A DNA stretch of 64,000 nucleotides, from the NCBI RefSeq assembly GCF_010093815.1, contig NW_022985552.1, positions 248,001 to 312,000 of the forward strand, given 5' to 3'. Source of the DNA: Pseudovirgaria hyperparasitica (taxonomy: Eukaryota; Ascomycota; Dothideomycetes; Acrospermales; Acrospermaceae). Made by a program: the position numbers and the translations under genes. Below, piece after piece: positions 47,749 to 59,305 of the stretch (within the stretch, counting starts at the first letter, position 1; the number at the start of each line of letters is the position of its first letter). The notes under the pieces were generated by a model. It was not told the DNA's origin. It worked only from the letters and a program-made list of their open reading frames with translations, and did not search any database.

Positions 47749-48642
47749 ATGGCAGCATTCTCTACCTTGTCCTCTTTGTATCGATTTCTCCTCTCAACAT
47801 TCCAACCCTCACTGCCGCCCCCTGAAGCTTCGAAGATGGGAACTGTCAACGTTCAGAACTTCGACTACCATCAGTTTCGCCATTATGTCCTGGACGAGAT
47901 CCCAGAGCAGTTTGCAACAGAAGATCTCATGCTTGCCGCAGGCAGGATCATACACGGAGATGCCACCCTCTGGCGTCTCTTCGGACTCGACGCCCATCAA
48001 CTGGCGCAAGAAGGCGTCAAGATCCGATGTCGTACGCTTGTTGAGTGTATGATGGACGGTATGGCCCGCACCGTAGCACAGGACATCAACAAGATTGTTC
48101 AAGAATCGGCATCAGCCTCGACAACAGCCACGCTTGCGGTATATGATCTATTCTGCGGAAGTGGCAACTTCTCGTTTCACCTCTCAGAGCAGATCAATTG
48201 CACCTTGCTCGCGTCCGAAATGGATCCCAACGTATATTCAAATCTGAATGACAATTTCAAACAGTTGGGAGTGTTTGACCAAACACAAGACCGGACTTTG
48301 CAGATAGAGAATTGCAGCTATGCAGATTTGCTGAAAACACGAAAAGCAGCCTCAGGTCCTGAGGTCTACATAGTTGACCCACCCTTTGGCAGTGCATTCA
48401 GTGATGCAGGGATGGATTTTACGAAGACAGACCCCTCACTGCCTCAGATCCTTGAAGATATTAGGCCCTCAAATCGGGGGGTTCCTGTTTTTGTTGTGCT
48501 GAAAGGGACGGATAATGTTGTACAGCCGGCGTTCGATGACATATGGATAGGGGGTGAATTGTTAGCAAAGATCTCTGTTAAGCCAGAGCTGCCATTCGGA
48601 AAGAACGCTGTGTTCTACGTGTATCGGTATGGATCTCTATAG
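47749..48642 (+). CDS. Class I SAM-dependent methyltransferase with DPPF motif
   Basis: One exon of 298 codons. Motif I is DLFCGSGNFS (from Asp133), followed by an acidic SAM-ribose site (ASEMD), and motif IV is VDPPFG (Asp210). A DPP(F/Y) motif is typical of methyltransferases acting on exocyclic amino groups of adenine or guanine, or on protein glutamine, and the arrangement recalls RsmD-like RNA methyltransferases. The first 70 residues form an extra N-terminal part with no known domain; a weakly hydrophobic start (STLSSLYRFLLSTF) could be a mitochondrial signal or a membrane anchor. The substrate is unknown. An internal start at MGTVNV is possible. Confidence 0.85.
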   Translation: MAAFSTLSSLYRFLLSTFQPSLPPPEASKMGTVNVQNFDYHQFRHYVLDEIPEQFATEDLMLAAGRIIHGDATLWRLFGLDAHQLAQEGVKIRCRTLVECMMDGMARTVAQDINKIVQESASASTTATLAVYDLFCGSGNFSFHLSEQINCTLLASEMDPNVYSNLNDNFKQLGVFDQTQDRTLQIENCSYADLLKTRKAASGPEVYIVDPPFGSAFSDAGMDFTKTDPSLPQILEDIRPSNRGVPVFVVLKGTDNVVQPAFDDIWIGGELLAKISVKPELPFGKNAVFYVYRYGSL

Positions 48643-49497
48643 CTTCTCTAATAGATCCTGTCGTATAACAACATTCACTTCACCTTCACACTTTTTGGAA
48701 CAATGCTTGCCAAGCGTCAGTTCTTGCTGTAACCGAACACTGATTACACCGCCCAATGAGTTGTATCATGAAAATAAGGCCCTTCTCTCCCTTGTCACCA
48801 ATGCACTTTGCAAAGCCACGACTCACATGCAACTTGACAAACCGTCAGCAATTTAGTCAGTAATTAGTGGTGTCATCTCTCGACTGCATGTGAATTTCTG
48901 ACCCCCGACTGAAGGTCGATTACAACGCACATGAGTATCAAGTAGAGTTGACACGCTGACCTGCATGACTGGCTCTCAGTATTTCTTGGCTCTCTCAAGC
49001 AATATGCCCAGCTGAGATTTGCTTTTCACACTAATAGCAAGCGCCAAACCCTCTGGGGTTTCGGCCCCAACGGTCCGAGCCCGGCCCCCCCCGGCAGGCT
49101 GGGCCTTATGACAAGCACGGGCCTCCACGAGAATGGTCTGAGCTGGCTAGGGAGGCGGAGGCGGAAGGCGGAAGTCCGCGTTTTCTTTTTCCTCTTTGGC
49201 GGAAGCACTGCAGTCCCATGTTTAGAGTCACCCCTGCAGAGCCCACAAGCTACGCCAAGTGCCTGTTCGTCTGATGTGGCGTCTCAGCGTTACACAGTAC
49301 CTGTGTACTCGTTTATTCCCACGTTCGGCGAGTAGGCAGGCGACATGTCTGGACGTTTGTTCGTGAGAATTCGTTGTCAACACTGACTTGGCATTCACGA
49401 GACTGTCTGGTGGTTTCTCTTCACGACATGAGACTTTCCTGTGGACGATCTTGATCTGAGATATTCACGCCTTTGATCTTCCCACTTCGTGCCTGAG
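48643..49497. other. Intergenic region
   Basis: Between the methyltransferase and MFS genes. A poly-C run is near 49086. No gene is supported. Confidence 0.6.
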
Positions 49498-51327
49498 ATG
49501 GCATCGCGAGAGAATATGCTGGAGCAGTCTCCCGAGAGACAATGCTCGAAACCGCCGGTCAAGTCGAAGGACAAGACGTCCATTATGGAAGCTCTACGCA
49601 TTACAGTGATTATGTTGACGTTATCGTCGATTTTGTTCCTTGCAGCGTTGGATATGGTAACAAATCAGCAAGACTCTGCATGCAAGTACACTAACACCGG
49701 CGGCAGACTATCATTGCGACAATTGCACCAACAGTCTCGGAGCAATTCGCTTCTCCAACTGGCTATGTGTGGGCCGGTTCATCATACCTGCTGGCTTCTG
49801 CCATATCGACCCCTTCGCTTGCTAGATGCAGCGATGTTTGGGGACGCAAACCATTGATACTCGTGGCAGACTCGCTGTTTCTGCTTGGTAGCTTGCTAGC
49901 TGCGACGTCTACCTCGATGGCGATGTTTCTGGTTGGCAGAGCGATACAAGGAACCGGTGGGGGAGGCATCATTGTCCTGGTTCAGATCATCATCAGCGAT
50001 CTCTTCAGTGAAAGGTGAGTTCAATAAAGAGTCGAGTGGCTGGTCTTCTAACATGTCGAAGGGATCGAGCTGCATATTTATCTGTGATCGAGGTTGTTTT
50101 CGCTGTTGCTTTGGCTGTCGGTCCTACACTAGGGTGTGTATCATCTCTGTGCATTGTTCTATGCAATTGGCAATTCTAACACCCAGCAGTGGTGTCATCA
50201 CAGAACGAGCATCTTGGAGATGGGTTTTCTACATGAATCTACCAGCTGGAGGCGTTGCCCTGATCCTAGCATTCTTCTTCCTAGACATCCAGACGCCAGC
50301 ATTCAAATTTCTTGAAGGTGTCGCCATCATCGACTGGACTGGAAGTCTTCTCATCACTGTGGGCACCGGACTGTTCCTTGTCGGCCTCGAGTTTGGCGCA
50401 GCTGCATATCCCTGGGACTCACCGCTTGTTATCTGTTTGATCGTGTTCGGAGTTGCGATTGCAGTCGTCTTCGTGGTGTGGGAGCTATACTACTCTACCA
50501 ACCCTCTCATGCCCATGAAAGTATTCACGCATCGTAGCAGCTGTGCAACACTTATTGTGTGCTTCATGCACGGTCTTGTCTCGATGGCTGGGTCGTACTT
50601 CCTCCCACTATATTTCCAATCAGCGCTAGGCGCCTCTCCACTATCATCTGGAGTATACTTCTTACCCACGACGCTCGCTACCTCCATCGCATCGATCCTT
50701 GGTGGACTCTACATCCGAGCCACCGGTAACTATTTCTTTCCGATATTTGTTGGCCTGGTATTTATGACCGCTGGAAACGGCATGTTTGTGGACTTATCAG
50801 CGACATCTACACTTGCAAAGATAATCTTGTACCAAATTATTGCAGCTGCGGGTATCGGACTGAACTACCAGGCGCCCCTGGTTGGCCTCCAAGCGATGGT
50901 GTCTCCAGATAATGTTGCGAGCGCAACGGCAACGCTGAATTTTCTGCGCAATCTAGCGACTGCTATCTCGGTTATTGCTGGTGGTACAATATTCCAGAGC
51001 CAAATGAGCAATAAGCGCGACCGCCTGCATTCTTTGCTAGGGAACGAAATGGCGGCACGGTTTTCGGGAGAGAAGGCAGTGTCAAGTATACCTGCCATAG
51101 CAAGATTATCCTCTACGGAGCAGATTATCGTACAAGAAGCGTACGCCGATAGCTTGTCTGTTATGTGGATATTCTATACAGCTTTGTCGGCGGTGGGGTT
51201 AGTAGCTGCGGTGTGCATAACTCAATTGAAGCTCAAGAAGGAGCATGAGCAGATCTCCACAGGCATTGACGCTGAGATGAGGCGAATAGATGCAATAAGA
51301 GTAGAACGAGAGGACGGGAAATCCTGA
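49498..51327 (+). CDS. MFS transporter, DHA2-like, about 14 membrane helices
   Basis: Four exons: 49498-49656, 49707-50014, 50062-50133 and 50190-51327, encoding 558 aa. A charged cytosolic N-terminus of about 35 residues precedes the first helix, which ends LFLAALDMTIIATIAP (the DHA2 motif D1). Motif A appears as LARCSDVWGRKPLI, and motif C as AVGPTLGGVI. About 14 hydrophobic segments follow, with a long loop before the last helix. Such proton antiporters export drugs, toxins or metabolites at the plasma membrane. Exon 3 is 72 nt. The substrate cannot be predicted. Confidence 0.93.
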
Positions 51328-51481
51328 TCAGAACACAGTATAATTCATTCAAAAGTCAAGTCTTCATCTCTCCAGTACACCAAACTCTAGTCATTTACTC
51401 GTAAATCGTCCCCAGTACAGAAGTGAAACAGGCGTCAAACCTCACATAATGAATGAGTATTGCGTCTCTACACGAGATGCT

Positions 51482-52057
51482 TCATTCCTTAGGATACGGC
51501 TTGTGATCCACAATCTCAATGTTGTTCCTAGCCAACACGTTAGCACGACACCAAACACTCCCATTCCAAAACCACAAACTCACCCAACAGGATCAAACAC
51601 AAAAGCCCCATAATAGTCCTCGTGATACATCGGCCTCAGCCCAGGCGGACCGTTATCCTTCCCCCCAGCCCCAATCGCCGCCTCATACCAAACTCGAACC
51701 TGCTCCCTCGCTACCACCACCATCAGCAACCACACTTTGTATCAAACCACAACTCCTCTCTCTCCAGTATCACGAAATTTTTTTTAAAAAAAAACTAAAC
51801 TCACTTTCTGCCGTAAAGGCCAAGTGCAACCCACGCGTCTCCTGACTCGCATCCTTCGCCACACTGACCCAGAAATCCGACGGTCCGTCGGCGCCTATGC
51901 CGAACCCGACGGCGACGCCAAAGTCCATCTGCTTAGTGTAGCCTAGCGGCGTGAGTATGGCGAGGTACAATGCCACGGTCTGCTCGTACAGCTCGCTGGG
52001 CACTTTGATGCCGATGTGGTTCAGCTTGCCGGTGCCGTAGGGGTTGGGAGGGGTCAT
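51482..52057 (-). CDS. Glyoxalase/bleomycin-resistance-fold (VOC) protein
   Basis: Three exons, 52057-51805, 51710-51584 and 51527-51482, encode 141 aa, one VOC module pair. It starts NPYGTGKLNHIGIKV, where the His is a usual metal ligand, and ends GNNIEIVDH, where the Glu is the last ligand. The middle has VRVWYEAAIGAGGKDNG and MYHEDYYGAFVFDP, typical of fungal glyoxalase-family proteins. Substrate unknown. The 94 bp first intron carries a T9/A9 run near its donor. The gene converges on the MFS gene with only 154 bp between stop codons. Confidence 0.88.
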
Positions 52058-53547
52058 GGTGGAGCCGAGGATGTTTGATGGGATTGTCTACGCGAGCGTA
52101 TGTGCGTGTGTTTGCGTAATGAAGCTGGATCGTGTCTGGAGTGGATAGAGAGGGTGGCTGAAGTGAAGACGTGCGAAACAAACGAACGAACGCGTCGTTG
52201 CGTCCACACAGTCCGGCATTTTCCTCTCCCGAACACGATTAGGCAACCAAGTCCAACACATCCATACCAAGCCACATACCTCACTCAGCTCGAGTTACCA
52301 AAAACGCAGAATAGCCGTCGACAAGCTTTCCCAGTGTAACCCTTCGCTCCCGCCAAGCATATCCAAGACAACAAAACACCCTTACCTCCCCAGTCAGCCC
52401 CCTCCCCCCCCTTTAGTTCCAGTGCATTCGGCGCTTATTTGCACATTTCATTGCTCCACCGTTCGCTTAACTAAAACACGCTCCAGCCTTCTTTCTGCGG
52501 GAGATCCACAGGGTCCTTCTCCGCCCCGGTCGGCCCCCAAACACATCCATGGGTCCTCCCCGGCTCCCACCTACATCCCATCTGCTATGCCAAGACGTCA
52601 GCCTAACTCCCATTCTGGGCGCCAAGTTAGGACGATAAACACTACACCTAATTACGACCCGTAGACCACTTAATTTACATACTTTGCTATCAGCCCTCTC
52701 GAAGGATTCTGGACTAACCTTGCCTCGAATGGGACAACAAGCTAGGTCTAAGCAGACACCGGGCACCGTGCGTCTCGAGAATGGATCCCCGACCATCCTG
52801 ATTCAATCATCATGCTACCTAACGAACGCGTCTAGCGAGCTGTTCGTAGTTTGATCCAATCACGTCGTTGAGATTGGTAAACTGTAACTCGTGCTATCAT
52901 ACATCGACGACACTAGCGTTGTTGAGAAACCTTGAGGTCGGTATAGAGTACAGGATCTCTGGAGCTTTGACTATGTGGCAGTCTGTGCGGTGAATTTTGT
53001 CTCTACTGTGCCAATGAATGGGATGGAACTGTTGTTCGGCTACGATCCTACGTCTTCCTTCCAGACGTCGACGGAGTCAGCTGCGGCGAGACTTTTCCTG
53101 ATATGTGAATTTGGAAAAAAAAGGTGAATGGGTAGCTTGGAGGGTTGTTGAATGATTGATTGTCAAGGGGCTTCTTCGCTGGCTCGCTTGAGTGTTATTG
53201 GATCTAGGTAGCGTTGCGTTTGGTGGGCTCGTCAAGAAGGCCCCCAAAAAATTGTGATGCTCCTGGTAGTCATGTTGTTATGCGAGCGGACAGGCATAGT
53301 GGGTATGATGGAGAGAAATAGTCTTGTTGTGGTGAAACGCTATGGTAGGATATAGACGAAAATACAAGCTCCAGGAAACATATATTAGTCGTCCAGACAA
53401 TCCCCTTTTCCAAAGAACTACTCACTTCAGCAATCTATCCATCTGTTTATTCACTCCCCAACCAAAACACACCCCCTCACCCTCACCACTCCTCTCAGGG
53501 GCCACCTCCTCACAACAATCCCCTCAACCCCATCCCAAACCACCACA
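52058..53547. other. Divergent intergenic region
   Basis: About 1.5 kb between the VOC gene and the peroxidase gene, presumably with both promoters. Open frames are short. I see no repeat or gene. Confidence 0.55.
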
Positions 53548-54232
53548 ATGCTCAGCCCAACCCTCCTCCTCCTCCCCCTCTCCACCCTCCTCCCCCTCGC
53601 CCTCAGCACCCCCGACTTCTCCAAATGGGCGCCCCCAGGCCCAACCGACGTGCGCGGGCCCTGCCCAGCCCTCAACTCGCTCGCCAACCACGGCTTCATC
53701 AACCACACAGGCCGCAACCTGACCGTCGCCGACGTCGCAGCCGCCAACGAGGCCGTCTTCAACCTCTCCCCCGAGCTCGCCTCGACGGTCGCGCGCATCG
53801 GCTTCGAAGTCAAGCCCGAGCCGCGCAACGGCTTCTTCGACCTGCCCGACCTGAACCGGCACAACGCCTTTGAGCACGACGCCTCGCTGTCCCGCGACGA
53901 CTACGACGACGAGGGCGTCGGCGCGGCCAACGTGGCAAGGTTCAGTCAGCGGCAGTTTGACGAGTGGTTCGCGCACTTTGACGGGCTGGACTATATCGAG
54001 AATAAGGTTGCGGCCAAGGCGCGGTATCATATGGTGCAGCGCAGTCGGGCGCGCAATCCGGCGTTTACGTATGAGGTGCTGCATCAGACGATTAGCTATA
54101 GTGAGACGGTCAAGTTTATGCGTGCTATGGTTGATGGGACGGGGAAGACGAAGACGGAGTTTGTGCGGATTTTGTTTGGTGAGTGGGGTGGTTTCGTACT
54201 TCTTTCCCTCTCCCATTCCCTCCCTTGATGCG

Positions 54233-54280
<48 letters not shown>

Positions 54281-54558
54281 CAGAATGAAGTGCTGACGCT
54301 GGGATTGCAGAGCAGGAGAGATTGCCATATAATGAGGGCTGGAGGCCTCCGGTCGACATGCTGAACGGGTTCCTGCTCGGTGCTGGGGCGCTGGAACTCT
54401 CGCTCTCGACTCCTGAGAAGGCGCTGTATCTGGACGAGGTGCCGCCCGAGGGCCAGGAGCACCAGACGACGTTTGACGTGCCTGTTTGCTACGGCACGGA
54501 TAACCCAGACTCGACTACGACTAGGAGGCATGTCCGGGATTTCAATCAGCTTTCTTAG
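53548..54558 (+). CDS. Secreted heme-thiolate peroxidase (chloroperoxidase/UPO family)
   Basis: Two exons, 53548-54178 and 54311-54558, encode 292 aa. Residues 1-20 are a hydrophobic signal peptide ending LPLALS. The heme ligand is Cys39 in GPCPALN, and the acid-base and Mg region is EHD (109-111) followed by Ser. Length and spacing fit short fungal peroxygenases. These secreted enzymes use H2O2 to oxygenate or halogenate aromatic and aliphatic compounds. NHT and NLT sites near residues 52-59 could be glycosylated. The single 132 bp intron contains a long GT microsatellite. Codons are strongly C-ending up to about 53930, then G/T-ending. Confidence 0.93.
54237..54279. repeat. GT dinucleotide microsatellite inside an intron
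   Basis: About 21 GT units lie in the only intron of the heme-thiolate peroxidase gene, between donor and branch site. Confidence 0.97.
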
Positions 54559-55026
54559 TGGCCCAAGGCCGCGAGGTGTGAAATTGTTCGTCAAACGGGG
54601 TGTTTCTCGGTCCGGTGGTGTGGGTAGAATGATGTTGTCTTGCAGCTTTTCTGCTTATTTCGGTTCGATATAAATATATTTGATGAATTTACTCGAGATC
54701 TGGGTGCCCGCGTGTGCTTTTGAAGCCTGGACGCTACTTGACTTGTTTGTCTTCATTTTCGATGTCTATCTACAGTCAGTGAATTCCAGACATGCCCCTC
54801 CAGAGATGCTTACCTGGAGATCCGTGGTTCGTAGCGCATTAGTTGTATGCCATTAGTATTACCAAGGTACACATCCCGTCCTGATGTGCAGGCACCCAAC
54901 TGCTTGGTAGAACTGTAGTATATGTCTCAAGTATTTACATCTCTATGCTGTCCACGTATGTACATTCATACTCGTTATGCCGCGTAGATATATTCGCGAA
55001 TATGCAGCTTCTCGCTCAGATCTCGC
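54559..55026. other. Convergent intergenic region
   Basis: Between the peroxidase and EXO5 stop codons. No gene or repeat is seen. Confidence 0.6.
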
Positions 55027-56759
55027 TCAGACCCCGCTCTTCCGTGGTCTCCCTCTCTTTCTCAACTTTACTTTCTCCACAACCTCGACTACCTTCTGCT
55101 TCCGCCAATCGCACTCTTCGGCAAACTCGCACATACCACACTTGTACGCCTCTTCAATATCTACACCCACAGCCTCACGTTCGCCCTTCCACCAACTCAT
55201 CTCCTTCCCTACATACGCGTCGAGCTCCTCTTGATCGTACCGAAACACCTTGCTACCCAGCACAGTGCCGTCCCATGCACGGCGAAACTCGGCTTTGACG
55301 AGCGGCGAGATAGCTGCTGACGTGGGCGTTAGCAGGGGTATGGCACGCTTGTACTCGTTGATCATGAGAGCCCATAGTTGCGTGAGAGAATTGTGCTCCA
55401 GCAACTCGGAAACAGAGTCTTCAGCGGATTCAAATGGCGGATCGCTGGAGTCGACGCTCTCTTCGCGGAAGTTGAAGTCGAGCGCGCCAACCTGCGCAAT
55501 GAAGCCATCTGTGAAGGGTACAGCTGGGTTGACGGAGTAGCGAGCGAACAGCGTTGCCGGATCGACAGAATTGGTGGCGAGGGTTGAGAGGATATGGTGA
55601 TAGAGAAAGAGCTGCATCTTGGTTGGACGAAGAGCCGCACCTTGGGGAAGAGTACGGGCGCCGCGTGTTTTGACGTCTGTGATGTGAACTTGCTTCTGGG
55701 GGACTGTGTCGGAGCCGAGCCATGGTGAAGGGCCCGTTGGGTCTTCACCGAGGACAACTGCACCTTGGGTCCTAAAGAAGTCATTGATAGTGAGCCGTTG
55801 GTAGGGGTCGCCGCCGAGGAGGACTTTGCCTGAAGAGGTATTGCCGTCTACGCCATCTTCGGGTATAGCCTCGATTGTCTCTTCTCCTTCAACCGTCTCT
55901 AGAGGGGCACGGTAGGATAGCTCGTCAATAATACCGTTGACAACTTGTCCGTCGATAACACCCCATATTTCCATCTCTCGTGTCATGCCAGTAATACGTA
56001 AAGTTCGTAGACCTTGTATCACATTCCAGATCTTGAGTGCCCACATGTCTTCTTTTGTAGTGACATTGACTTCGACGGCCTCGTGTACTTCCTCTTCTAG
56101 CTTCTTGTGCACAGCACTGCCTTGCTTCATCGCGGGTGTCCGCCGCTTCCTTCCATGCTTGGTGAGAGTGTACCAGTATTGGAGTTCGCACCAAGCCGGA
56201 GAGATGAGGTCTGTAACCGAGAGAGGTTTCTTGGGCTTTGTTCGGAAGCGCTCAAGAGGTGATCGCGAATCATTCTCTAGGGCAGGCTCAGCCCCTGGGT
56301 CTAAGGGTGGCGAGCGCAGTGGATGGTCGTCTTGCGCCACTAAACGCTGTTAGCTGTCAGGGTTGAATAGACGATAAAATATGCGATGCGACCGATGCAT
56401 GGCCAGAAGAGAGAGAGGTACTGACCGGACCAAGCTGTTCGTGATGGCTCGCTGTACTCGACCACAACCGAGCGCTGTCTCCGCTCCTCTCTTTCCTCGA
56501 GATATTTCTTGAGCTCTCTTTCCAGTTCAGCCTCAGTCTTCTGTGAAGAGGGCTTCGGCACATGTGCGACCGGATGAACATTCTCGATGCCTGCATCTTG
56601 CTCGATACTCTCGAGTACCAAAGGTGTTTCTGAATCAGCAACTGTCCCCACCAACAGTGGCGCTATCTGTATCTCGGTATCTGTGTCAATGTCTGATCCA
56701 TAGTCACTCTCTGGTGCTGAGGTAACTATTGATTTGGAAGGTTTCCCAAGACGAGCCAT
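55027..56759 (-). CDS. EXO5: Exonuclease V (iron-sulfur 5' exonuclease)
   Basis: Two exons, 56759-56426 and 56339-55027, with an 86 bp intron, encode 548 aa. After a low-complexity N-terminus, LSVTDLISPAWCELQYWY holds the first cluster cysteine. The PD-(D/E)xK core includes GVIDGQVVNGIIDEL and HITDVKTRG, with Asp and Lys of the nuclease active site. The C-terminal KCGMCEFAEECDW supplies the other three cysteines of the [4Fe-4S] cluster. Yeast Exo5 maintains mitochondrial DNA; animal EXO5 acts in nuclear crosslink repair. The tail KLRKRGRPRKSGV is basic and could be a nuclear signal. Confidence 0.93.
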
Positions 56760-57768
56760 GCCATAGTGTCAACGGAAGTTCGGGTGTGGTCTAGTGATGG
56801 AAAATCTGGCAGATGTTGTAGCAGAGAGCGTCATTGATTGATTAGAGGCAAGGGAACCTAACTGCAACGCGCGGGCCGGGGGGGTTCGCGTGTTAGCGTG
56901 ATCGACAGCCCTACGGGTGCTTTTTGACGATGGATCACTTGGATCAGGATCGGCATTCTGACACGATAGCACGTGCGCTCTTGTACTTGGGAATGTCATA
57001 GCTGGTGCAGGATGTCTAGATTGACCTTCATGCAGATAATCGCAAGGAGAATGGACAAGCACAAGAGCCAGGATTCCAGCTCAATGAATGAAAAAGTCGT
57101 GTCCACGAGGTTTGCACCAGACCGTCTTGTTGAAGGTGAGTTCTATAAATCCAAGGTTTGACTTCGCAATCTTGCATGACACAAATGTCAAAACGTTTCT
57201 GGTGTTCATGATATATGTACTGTACTACGTAACTACAGTGTGTCTGTGAGGTCCCGGCACGGGAAAAGTAAGTACATGAATAGAAGTGCAAATAGTAAAC
57301 TGTGCAGTGACGCTGTGGCAGGCATCGCTAACTCTGTAGATAATCACCGCCCTTATACCAGATCCTGGTAGCTCATGCATCTGCATGAATGGGGACAATG
57401 CCTCTCACGAGATTCGTTTTGTAGCTCACAGTAAAATTGTAATTCCGGCTGTTCGAGGTCGGCTGCGCAAACGGCTTGAAATCGATCGAGATGATCAATA
57501 CGATTGACTTGATCATACAAACAGCCGAGTAGATCGCAGTCCAGTAGCTCCTCCCCAGGAGATTAGGAGCAATCCCGGCCCTTCCGCCGCCTATATGCTT
57601 CAAAGGCGTTTCACAGGCACTCCGATCCTGGCCCGGGTCCCCAAGGGTACCCCGCATCAATCCCATTGAATTCGTAACATCCCTCGTTAAATCTTCAGCA
57701 CAATGTTGCGGGAATTTGCGCATAGAACTCTGTGCGCGCACGGTCGCGATCCAGACTTTCAATGCAGC
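56760..57768. other. Intergenic region
   Basis: About 1 kb with the EXO5 promoter. A 129-codon minus-strand frame at 57373-57762 lacks any recognisable feature and ends just before the next gene. Not accepted as a gene. Confidence 0.55.
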
Positions 57769-58042
57769 TCACGAGCGAGAGATCTCTTTTACTTTCGTAG
57801 AAGGACCATTCCGTGACGAGAAGCTCGATCTGTAAGATGTAGGTGACGTTGGTCCGTACACATACTCGCCATCAATGTAGTGAGCTTCGCTGATGAACGT
57901 TGTCCGCTTCGATCGCCTGGTGTAACGCTGCTCGAGACGGTAGTACTCAAGTTCTAAGGTACGAATTAGCCTGACTGTCCGCTGCAAGCAAAAGAGATAC
58001 AAGATGTCACATACTGGCTTGAAGCTTGTCGAAGAAGCCCAT
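57769..58042 (-). CDS. Small conserved fungal protein, MGFFDKLQ type
   Basis: Two exons, 58042-58015 and 57953-57769, with a 61 bp intron, encode 70 aa. The start MGFFDKLQAKLEYYRLEQRY is rebuilt across the splice; it has an amphipathic, basic-aromatic helix. RRSKRTTFISEAHYIDGEYV follows, then a Ser/Pro-rich tail. I recall similar short proteins of unknown function in other filamentous ascomycetes, but could not check. Gly2 could be a myristoylation site only by position. No domain or pathway is known to me. Confidence 0.72.
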
Positions 58043-59305
58043 ATTGACGACTTTGAATTCTGACTTTTGACTTTTGACTACGCCGGAAGCAAGGCGAGTT
58101 TTCGTGGGGTCGTTCGTGGTACTCGGTTCCACAGAGTTGCAAGGCCGAAAACCTTAAATGACGTGAGCTTCAGTGAAGAAAAGAGAAGAGAAGTGAATTC
58201 GAAGGATCAGAAACAGGAAATGGCTGTACATGTATAAGAAAGGTACAGCGGGGGTGGATTGATAGATGATTGTCAGAGCCGGCGTGAGAGGGGAAGAGAT
58301 CGATGCATGGACTCTGGCAAAGGTAATTAATGTAACGTTAATGAGAGTCGGTACCGTACATGATAGCTCGTAATAGCTAATACCTGCCCAAAGTGAATTG
58401 TTATTGTGGAGTCTATGGAAGCCGCGACCCGGAACACTAAGTTCGAGACAACGCCGGCCCCGCTGCTACACCGGACGGACGTTCCTCTCTGGGGAAAAAG
58501 GGGAAAGGCGCGCTGCAAGGCACGAGTCGGTTAATTTTACCATTGGTCTGAGCACATTAGCATACTCCGACGGCTTCGCGGTTCTTCTCAAGATGCTTTG
58601 CTTTGCTTAACTGAACGAGCAAAGAGGCGCTTCTTGCCTGCATGAAGTGGCTCTACCTCGATTCGTGCTGCGACGTCAAGTGACGCAGTATCAGCATCAT
58701 CATCATCATCACCAGCATGAGCATGAGCATGAGCATCAACACCAGCATGCTACCCGCATTTACCTCGAGCCTCAGATGAACCCTGCATGGGAGATGTAGC
58801 AGTCGTCTCACCGCGCTCCCCGCATCATCCTGGCAAGGTATTGGGCTCGGCATTGTTGAGGTTTGGGGTTTGGGGTTCTAGTGGCTGTTGACAGGCTCTG
58901 CCTTGCTAATCACACGTGGACTGGTGCTGGCGCTGGTGCTGATGCTGCTGGCAAGAAACTTTGTTGACTCGCGTACTCACAGTTCCAGCCCACCTATGCT
59001 GGTGGTTGGCCGTGCGACTCGCATAAGCATGGTGGCTTTCTTTGGGCCATCGATGCTCCGGCGCTGGCCATCACGGACACTGCGTATGGCCCAAGCCGGC
59101 ATGCACAGAAAGTCTGGTGCATCCCTTCATAGTGATCGACAGATTGCAATTTGACAGGTCTGTATTTGTTTCTTATTATAGCCTTGTCACACAACATTGT
59201 TCTCGAATCTTTAAACGAGATATTCTGCCAAAGTGCGGCTGATTAATGGCTGCACTCGCCAGCCACCAGACTTGCGTCCGTCCACCAACAAGGACATGGA
59301 GATCC
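58043..59305. other. Intergenic region
   Basis: About 1.3 kb between the small-protein gene and the DENND6-like 3' end. It has ATC/GAGCAT triplet and hexamer repeats (58691-58735) and CTGGTGCTGG-like repeats near 58918-58946. No gene is supported. Confidence 0.55.

Noticed and set aside
53548-53610. Proline/leucine-rich start of the peroxidase as low-complexity noise
   Set aside because: The hydrophobic stretch followed by LPLALS fits a signal peptide, and the heme-ligand motif follows at the right distance.
53524-54594. 356-codon minus-strand frame over the heme peroxidase gene
   Set aside because: It reads through the GT microsatellite as a His-Thr repeat and is antisense to a clear secreted peroxidase.
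57373-57762. 129-codon minus-strand frame next to the small conserved gene
   Set aside because: No domain, and the small gene upstream has its own stop codon, so it is not a continuation.
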